Source: Caulobacter sp. Root655 (lineage in GTDB: Bacteria > Pseudomonadota > Alphaproteobacteria > Caulobacterales > Caulobacteraceae). From it: a stretch of DNA of 64,000 bases. The translations under genes were made by a program, and so were the position numbers. Positions within the stretch are counted from its first letter, which is position 1. Each line of letters opens with the position of its first letter. Positions 59,133 through 64,000 of the stretch are shown piece by piece. The stretch spans positions 125,223 through 189,222 of the forward strand of contig NZ_LMHC01000012.1 in assembly GCF_001427665.1 (NCBI RefSeq). Reading direction: 5' to 3'. Under the pieces are notes generated by a model. The model worked only from the letters and a program-made list of their open reading frames with translations. It did not search any database and was not told the DNA's origin.

Positions 59133-59786
59133 ATGCCTCGCCTGCTCCATATCGAAGCCTCGCCCCGCGACGCGCGCTCGCGGTCGTCGGCCATCGCCCG
59201 CCGGCTGCTGGACCAGGTCCGCGTCGCCGCGCCGGAAATCCGCATCGACGTCCTCGACGTCTGGCGCGAACCCCTGCCCGCGTTCTCGGGCCAGACCCTG
59301 GACGCCAAGTACGCGGTGCTGGCCAAGACCGAACACACGCCGGCCCAAGCCGAGGCATGGCGCGCCGTGGTCGCCCTGGTTGAGCGCCTGCGCCAGGCCG
59401 ACCACCTGCTGATCTCGACGCCGATGTGGAACCTGTCGATCCCCTACCGGCTCAAGCATTATATCGACCTGGTCACCCAGCCGGGCCTGACCTTCGCCTT
59501 CTCGCCGGACACCGGCTATCGCGGGCTGCTCGGCGGGGTCGGCGCGACTCTGGTCCAGGCCAGCGCCGGCGACTTCGGTTCGGGCCGCGACCCGCGCCCC
59601 GACTTCCAGAAGCCCTATCTGCGCGCCTGGCTGAACTTCATCGGCGTCACCGACATCGCCGAGGTCGCGGTCGAACCCACCGTCGGCGCTCCGGACATCG
59701 TCGCCCAGGGCCAGGCGCTGGCCGAGCGCGAGGCCGATCGGCTGGCGTCCAGGCTGCTCGTGACCTTGGGCGAGGTCGCGCGATGA
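59133..59786 (+). CDS. azoR: FMN-dependent NADH-azoreductase
   Basis: 217 aa flavodoxin-like fold. HIEASPRDARSRSSAIARRLL binds the FMN phosphate; STPMWNLSIPYRLKHYIDLV and PGLTFAF are family motifs. Reduces quinones and azo dyes with NAD(P)H. It is translationally coupled to the SMR gene (ATGA). Confidence 0.88.
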   Translation: MPRLLHIEASPRDARSRSSAIARRLLDQVRVAAPEIRIDVLDVWREPLPAFSGQTLDAKYAVLAKTEHTPAQAEAWRAVVALVERLRQADHLLISTPMWNLSIPYRLKHYIDLVTQPGLTFAFSPDTGYRGLLGGVGATLVQASAGDFGSGRDPRPDFQKPYLRAWLNFIGVTDIAEVAVEPTVGAPDIVAQGQALAEREADRLASRLLVTLGEVAR

Positions 59787-60112
59787 CCCCGTCCATGGCC
59801 TGGATCGCCCTGGTCGCGGCGGCGGGGCTGGACGTCGTCTGGGCGTTGACGATGAAGCGGGCCGACGGCTTTCGCCACCTCGGCTGGACCCTGGCTTCGC
59901 TGGCGGCGCTGGCCGGCCTGGTCCTGCTGCTCGGCCGCAGCCTGCGGGTGCTGCCGGTGGGTACGGCCTATGCGGTCTGGACCGGACTCGGCGCGGCCGG
60001 GACCGTCCTGCTGGGCGCGGCGCTGTTTGGCGAAACGCTGACGCTGGCCCGGCTGGCCTGGATCGCCCTGATCGTGCTCGGCGTCATCGGCCTACGCTTC
60101 CAGGAGGTCTAG
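59783..60112 (+). CDS. SMR family transporter with Asp at the key Glu position
   Basis: 109 aa, four membrane helices. GTAYAVWTGLGAAGTVLLGA matches the SugE/Gdx branch (guanidinium and related cations). AGLDVVWALTMK aligns with SugE AGLLEVVWAVGLK, so the essential membrane Glu is Asp here (residue 17, or 13 from the second Met). The second Met gives the length expected for SugE. It shares an operon with azoR. Confidence 0.85.
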   Translation: MTPSMAWIALVAAAGLDVVWALTMKRADGFRHLGWTLASLAALAGLVLLLGRSLRVLPVGTAYAVWTGLGAAGTVLLGAALFGETLTLARLAWIALIVLGVIGLRFQEV

Positions 60113-60145
60113 GGCGGATCGACATTCAGGCGTGATCCCCAACCT

Positions 60146-60276
60146 GTCGTCATTCCCGCCCTTGTGGCGGGAACCCCTGGTTCAGATGACGGTGAAGCGC
60201 CTTGGCGCGCTGGCGCGCCACACCCCCCGCCCTTGCGGCGGACAAAGGGGTTCCCGCCACAGGGGCGGGAATGACG
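60146..60276. repeat. Inverted repeat, 'CATTCCCGCC' type
   Basis: GTCATTCCCGCCCTTGTGGC then GGGAACCCC on the left; GGGGTTCCCGCCACAGGGG with CGGGAATGAC on the right. It is a variant of the REP-like family, between the SMR and NIPSNAP genes (convergent). Confidence 0.85.
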
Positions 60277-60337
60277 GGTATTAAGGGATGGTTCGGAGAC
60301 CGGTCGAACGGCCCGAAGCGCTGAATGTCGATACCGC

Positions 60338-60652
60338 CTAATCTCCACCCTCGAACACCGGACGCATGAAGCTGCGCTCGTAGCTGACGATGCAGCGGGT
60401 GCGCTCGCCCAGCGCCAGGGCTTCCTGGCATTCCGGGTCGTCCGGGATCCGGGCGCGATACGCCTCGTAGGTGGCCAGGCTGGGGAAGCTGAACAGCGCC
60501 AGGGCGATGTTGCTGGCTCCCTCGCTGGGCAGGAAATAGCCGTGATGGACGCCGCCCATGCGGTTGACCAGAGGGATCCACAGCTTCGCATAGGCCTCGA
60601 ACTCGGCCAGCTTGTAGGGATCGATGACGTAGCGCAGGTAGCAGGTGATCAA
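60338..60652 (-). CDS. NIPSNAP family protein (TTG start)
   Basis: 104 aa. MITCYLRYVIDPYKLAEFEA is the typical NIPSNAP opening, read from a TTG; GGAGG lies 5 nt upstream, which decides this start. GVHHGYFLPSEG and ALFSFPSLATYEAYRA follow. NIPSNAP proteins have a dimeric ferredoxin-like fold; function is unclear. A start at 60721 is in frame but adds unrelated residues. Confidence 0.85.
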   Translation of the reverse strand: MITCYLRYVIDPYKLAEFEAYAKLWIPLVNRMGGVHHGYFLPSEGASNIALALFSFPSLATYEAYRARIPDDPECQEALALGERTRCIVSYERSFMRPVFEGGD

Positions 60653-60743
60653 GCACGCCTCCGTTCGCGAAGAGCCCTCGCCCGGGCCATGACGGACGGC
60701 CCGGGCGAGAGTCCTGTCCATTAGCCGCGCCGGGCGACCGAAG

Positions 60744-61169
60744 TCACGCGGCGGCGGCCAGCTTGCCCGGCTCGGCGCCCGTCGCGAACGCCAGCCCCTC
60801 GTCCTCCCAGCCGGTGATCCCGCCGATCATCAGCTTCACGGGCCGGCCCAGATGGGCCAGCCGCAGCGCGGCCCGGTCGGCGCCGTTGCAGTGCGGGCCG
60901 GCGCAATAGACGACGAACAGGGTGTCGGAGGACCACGCCGCCATGCGCTCGGCGGTGATCTCGGCGTGGCGCAGGTGGATCGCCCCGGGCACGTGCCGGC
61001 GGGCATAGGCCTCCGGCGTGCCGACGACGTGCAACAGCACGAAATCGACGTCGCCGGCCTTCAACGCGGCGCCGACGTCCGAGCAGTCGGTCTCGACGCT
61101 GAGCCGGCGGGCGAAGTGGGCGACGGCGTCCCGCGGCAACGCGGCGGGGATGGCGGAAACAAAGCTCAT
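60744..61169 (-). CDS. Rhodanese-domain protein
   Basis: 141 aa single rhodanese domain. Active-site loop VVYCAGPHCNGADRAA has the catalytic Cys; HVPGAIHLRHAEI and GGITGWEDEG match the fold. It transfers sulfane sulfur. GGAGG precedes the ATG. It is divergent from an FtrA-type regulator (87-bp gap), a recurring pairing. Confidence 0.87.
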   Translation of the reverse strand: MSFVSAIPAALPRDAVAHFARRLSVETDCSDVGAALKAGDVDFVLLHVVGTPEAYARRHVPGAIHLRHAEITAERMAAWSSDTLFVVYCAGPHCNGADRAALRLAHLGRPVKLMIGGITGWEDEGLAFATGAEPGKLAAAA

Positions 61170-61256
61170 GGCGGCCTCCTCTGTTGGGCGACAGCAGACT
61201 TGCCCCAAGGCGGCGCATCGCGTTAGCTGGCACGATCGCCATAGGCCGTAAAGATC

Positions 61257-62249
61257 ATGCCAAAGCCGCCTGAACGCTCGATCCTCCCCAACCGCCTGCC
61301 CCCAAACCGCCTGGTGGTCGCCCTGGCCTATGACGGCCTGTGCACCTTCGAGTTCGGCGTCGCGGTCGAGCTGTTCGGCCTGCCCCGTCCCGAGATGGGG
61401 CCGGACTGGTACCGGTTCGCGACGGCGGCGATCGAACCGGGGCCCCTGCGCGGCCTGGGTGGCGTGCAGGTGACGGCCGACGGCGGGCTGGACCTGGTCG
61501 AGCAGGCCGGCACGGTCATCGTCCCCGGCTGGCGCGGGGCCGACGCGCCGGTCCCCCAGCCGCTGATCGACGCGCTCCAGGTCGCCCATCGAAGGGGCGC
61601 GCGGGTGATGTCGATCTGCTCGGGGGTGTTCGTGCTGGCGGCGGCGGGCCTGCTGGCGGGACGCAAGGCCACCACCCACTGGCGCTATGTCGACATATTG
61701 CGCGCCCTCTATCCAGACATCGATGTGCGGCCCGACGTGCTCTATGTCGACGCCGGCGATGTCCTGACCTCGGCCGGCAGCGCGGCGGGCCTGGACCTGG
61801 GCCTGCACCTGGTGCGCCGCGACTACGGCCCCGAGGCCGCCAACACCGTCGCCCGCCGGCTGGTGGCGCCGCCGCACCGCGACGGCGGCCAGGCCCAGTT
61901 CATCCAGCGCCCCGTGCCGATCGTCCACGAGAGCGCCCGGCTGGGTCCGGCCCTGGAGCGGATGCGCGCCGACCTGGCCGGCGAGCATACGGTCAAGGCC
62001 CTGGCGGGCGCCGCCGGCATGAGCCCCCGCACCTTCTTGCGCCGCTTCGAGGCCGCCACCGGCACGACGCCCGCCCGCTGGCTGCTGGCCGAGCGCCTGG
62101 CCCGGGTCCGCGACCTGCTGGAGACCAGCCCGGCCGGCGTCGAGCAGATCGCCCAGTCGGTCGGCTTCGGCGCCGCGGCCCTGCGCCACCACTTCCGCAA
62201 GTCGTTCGCGACCACGCCCCAGGCCTACCGGGCCCGGTTCGGCGGGTAG
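61257..62249 (+). CDS. FtrA/GlxA-like transcriptional regulator (DJ-1/PfpI + AraC)
   Basis: 330 aa. An N-terminal DJ-1/PfpI domain (about 18-200) with the nucleophile-elbow Cys in MSICSGVFVLAAAGLLAGRK, then an AraC-type HTH (about 230-325: LAGAAGMSPRTFLRRFEAAT, QIAQSVGFGAAALRHHFRK). It probably activates the divergent rhodanese gene. The inducer is unknown. Confidence 0.88.
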   Translation: MPKPPERSILPNRLPPNRLVVALAYDGLCTFEFGVAVELFGLPRPEMGPDWYRFATAAIEPGPLRGLGGVQVTADGGLDLVEQAGTVIVPGWRGADAPVPQPLIDALQVAHRRGARVMSICSGVFVLAAAGLLAGRKATTHWRYVDILRALYPDIDVRPDVLYVDAGDVLTSAGSAAGLDLGLHLVRRDYGPEAANTVARRLVAPPHRDGGQAQFIQRPVPIVHESARLGPALERMRADLAGEHTVKALAGAAGMSPRTFLRRFEAATGTTPARWLLAERLARVRDLLETSPAGVEQIAQSVGFGAAALRHHFRKSFATTPQAYRARFGG

Positions 62250-62268
62250 GGCAGCGGCCTTTTGGCAT

Positions 62269-62383
62269 GCGCCGTGCGTCCTTCGAGGCTCGGCTTCGCC
62301 TCACACCTCAGGATGAGGACGGTTTTCTGAGTTCCTCATCCTGAGGCGCCCTCCATGGGAGGGCCTCGAAGGACGCACGGCGC
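62269..62383. repeat. Inverted repeat, 'GTCCTTCGAGG' type
   Basis: Perfect 21-bp arms at 62269-62289 and 62363-62383, core CCGTGCGTCCTTCGAGG, plus inner CTCAGGATGAGGA / TCCTCATCCTGAG. It ends the FtrA-like gene region. A half copy with GTCCTTCGACAAGCTCAGGA occurs near 27310, after ygfZ. Confidence 0.88.
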
Positions 62384-62535
62384 TTCAGCCGTTCCCAAGC
62401 CGTTCAACCGCCCCTGCTTCAGAACAACCTTCACCACCGGACCCATTTCGGCCCCATCCCGGTCGTGCCCTCGCCCAAAAGCCGCGCCAGCCTGTCTGTG
62501 ACAGTTGGGGGACATTTCAACATACTGGAAACCGA

Positions 62536-62904
62536 ATGCGCTCATTTGTGAAACTCGCCGCCGCCGCCGTCGCGCTCGCCGTCGCCGCGCCCGCCCTCGC
62601 CCAGACCACCGCCCCGGCGGATCAGACCACGCCTCCCGCCGCGCCGGCCGAAGGCGCCGCCCCAGCCGCCGGCGCCCCTGCCGCCGCAGCGCCCGTGGCC
62701 GCCGGACAACCCGTCAAGGACAGCACCGGCGCCGTGATCGGCGAGGTCGCGGAGGTCAAGCCCGACGCCAGCGGCAAGCCGATGGCGACCATCAAGATGG
62801 GCACGGACTCCTTCGCCGTGGCCGTCGCCAACCTGGCCGTCAGCGACGGCGCGACCCTGATCAACGCCACCCAGGCGGAGATCAAGGCGATGCTGAAGAA
62901 GTAG
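62536..62904 (+). CDS. Exported Ala/Pro-rich protein
   Basis: 122 aa. Signal peptide ending LAQ (about 23), an Ala/Pro low-complexity stretch (about 25-55), then a small beta-rich domain (VKDSTGAVIGEVAEVKPDAS) that looks like a PRC-barrel-type unit. Common in Sphingomonads and Caulobacters. Function unknown. Confidence 0.75.
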   Translation: MRSFVKLAAAAVALAVAAPALAQTTAPADQTTPPAAPAEGAAPAAGAPAAAAPVAAGQPVKDSTGAVIGEVAEVKPDASGKPMATIKMGTDSFAVAVANLAVSDGATLINATQAEIKAMLKK

Positions 62905-63073
62905 GAACCCCGGAGAGGGGGGCGGGCCTGCAACAAGATTGAACGTCTGAAACGATCCGACCGTGAAAAGACCTCAGTCGCGCCGTTGCAAAGCCCCGTT
63001 CGACGCCCAATCTCTTCTTCGACGCGGACAACCCGGCTCTCCCCCCCGGCCGGCCCCAGCGTCCTGCAAGTGC

Positions 63074-63106
63074 AGCGTCCGTGCCTCTCCCCCAGGCACG
63101 GGCGCT
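63074..63106. terminator. Strong hairpin in the 62905-63286 gap
   Basis: AGCGTCCGTGCCT (63074-63086) pairs with AGGCACGGGCGCT (63094-63106) with one G-U, followed by GTTTGCGTTT. It may end transcription from the 62536 gene, 170 bp upstream. Beyond it the 380-bp gap holds only a REP-like repeat. Confidence 0.45.
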
Positions 63107-63167
63107 GTTTGCGTTTGGGGGGATAGAGCCGGTTGCTTCTCGTTGAACCGCACCTCTCCCACCGCCG

Positions 63168-63250
63168 TCTTCCCGGCGAAGGCCGGGACCCAGATTCATC
63201 CTGGGCGGCTCGTGGGCTTCACCTGGGCCCCGGCCTTCGCCGGGGAGGCG
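63168..63250. repeat. REP-like repeat, 'CCCGGCGAAGGCCGGG' type
   Basis: CTTCCCGGCGAAGGCCGGGA with CCCAG on the left and CCGGCCTTCGCCGGGGAGG on the right. It lies between the Ala/Pro-rich and TetR genes (convergent). Confidence 0.7.
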
Positions 63251-63286
63251 GAATAAGGGCGGCGGCTCAGCCCAAGCTCCTCCCCC

Positions 63287-63883
63287 TCAACCGCCCCGCA
63301 GCAGCCGCCACCAGCTTTCGGCCATGGCGTCCAGCAGCGGGTCCAGCGGCATCGAGGCGCGCTGGACGATCACCACGTAGGACAATCGCTCCAGCTGGAC
63401 CATCTGCATCAGCAGCCGCATCCGCGCGGCCGGCCGCTCGGCGTCGGGGAAGCGGGCCAGGTAGCGGGGCATGCTGTCGATGAACAGGTTGATGAAGCGC
63501 AGGTAGTCGTCGGCCAGGTCCGGGTCGGCGACATTGGCCTCGGTGGCGACGGCCAGCAGGTTGCGGCGCTCCTCGGTCTGGTCGGCCATGCCGGCCGCCA
63601 GCCAGGCGCGGACCGCGTCCTTCGTCGGATCGACCAGGGCGTCGAGCGCCGCGAAGTTCGCCTGGATGTTGGGGACCAGGCGATCGCCGATGGCGTTGGC
63701 CACGTCCTCCTTGTTGCGGAAATGCAGGTAGAAGGTGGCGCGGTTGGCGCCGGCCGCCGCGGCGATCTGCTCGATGGTCACCGCCCGGAAGCCACGCTGG
63801 CTGAACAGGTCGACGGCCGCGTCGACCAGGCGCTCGCGCGTCAGCCGCCGCTGCGCCTCGCGCAGGCCGCCTGTTCGTTCCAT
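63287..63883 (-). CDS. TetR family transcriptional regulator
   Basis: 198 aa. N-terminal TetR HTH (about 8-60: LTRERLVDAAVDLFSQRGFR, TIEQIAAAAGANRATFYLHF) and a helical ligand domain. The start at MERTGG is chosen because the upstream extension translates a palindromic repeat. Its target may lie to the right of the window. Confidence 0.88.
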   Translation of the reverse strand: MERTGGLREAQRRLTRERLVDAAVDLFSQRGFRAVTIEQIAAAAGANRATFYLHFRNKEDVANAIGDRLVPNIQANFAALDALVDPTKDAVRAWLAAGMADQTEERRNLLAVATEANVADPDLADDYLRFINLFIDSMPRYLARFPDAERPAARMRLLMQMVQLERLSYVVIVQRASMPLDPLLDAMAESWWRLLRGG

Positions 63884-63925
63884 CGCCGCTCGCGCCAAGG
63901 CCTGCTTTCCTCCGGGACACGTCTG

Positions 63926-63951
63926 GGGGACAGGCGCATGCGCCTGTCCCC
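63926..63951. repeat. GCATGC-centred palindrome, copy 4
   Basis: Perfect 26-bp palindrome with the same core as at 9148 and 15388. It lies about 45 bp upstream of the TetR gene. It could be mistaken for a TetR operator, but the other copies show that it is a dispersed repeat. Confidence 0.9.
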
Positions 63952-64000
63952 GTCCGCGCTCATTGCCATATCCCATGAATCGACGCCAGTAGATTGACAC

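Noticed and set aside
62963..63256. Possible 97-codon gene in the gap after the Ala/Pro-rich gene
   Set aside because: Its second half translates a REP-like repeat and its first half is Arg/Pro/Ser-rich; there is no SD. Not supported.
63926..63951. TetR operator upstream of the TetR gene
   Set aside because: The same palindrome occurs at three other places unrelated to TetR genes, so it is a dispersed repeat.

Overview
The window is high-GC, densely coded bacterial chromosome that looks like Caulobacter or a close relative (Alphaproteobacteria, Caulobacterales). Evidence: a CcrM-type GANTC methyltransferase whose upstream region holds four GANTC sites and a CtrA-like box, an alphaproteobacterial F0 operon (atpI-B-E-F'-F, with no F1 genes beside it), a TonB-dependent receptor, split glycine decarboxylase genes behind a tandem glycine riboswitch, and many short palindromic intergenic repeats. 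I see no rRNA, tRNA, CRISPR array, transposase or integrase gene.

Layout. 1-5 kb: the start of an exported protein, SelO, and a TonB-dependent receptor. 4.6-7.1 kb: a membrane M28 zinc peptidase. 7.2-10.6 kb and 19.7-24.7 kb: two parts of what looks like an aromatic/aldehyde catabolism region (two feruloyl-CoA-synthase-type ligases, an aldehyde dehydrogenase, a ThDP enzyme), followed by a dihydroorotase-type hydrolase. 10.7-15.2 kb: a Nudix hydrolase, a 26-codon microprotein, a pteridine-reductase-like SDR with folB, small membrane proteins and a TPR protein. 15.4-19.5 kb: ilvE, then a MarR / OmpR-type regulator / histidine kinase operon, then a small secreted protein.

25-40 kb is a DNA-maintenance stretch: GT9 heptosyltransferase, ygfZ, tag, an AT-rich DUF3644/HEPN-like gene, rnhB, a DHFR-like reductase, ccrM, mutY, a DciA-like protein, two DsbA-like oxidoreductases and smc. 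40-47 kb holds a TSUP transporter, a DUF6481-like protein, an unrecognised large secreted protein, the F0 operon and two paralogous membrane proteins. 47-52 kb is the glycine cleavage operon (gcvT-H-PA-PB, minus strand) under its riboswitch. 52-64 kb holds an ORF6N-domain gene with two matching palindromes, argS, ispH, thrB, rnhA, a LysR / azoreductase / SMR cluster, a NIPSNAP protein, a rhodanese divergent from an FtrA-like regulator, and a TetR regulator.

Three observations deserve attention most. (1) The ORF6N gene has two 25-bp palindromes with the same layout, one just before its start codon and one inside the coding sequence, and their arms differ by compensated changes. (2) The AT-rich DUF3644-like gene between tag and rnhB carries a HEPN-type R-x4-H motif. 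(3) A palindromic intergenic-type repeat sits in frame inside ygfZ.
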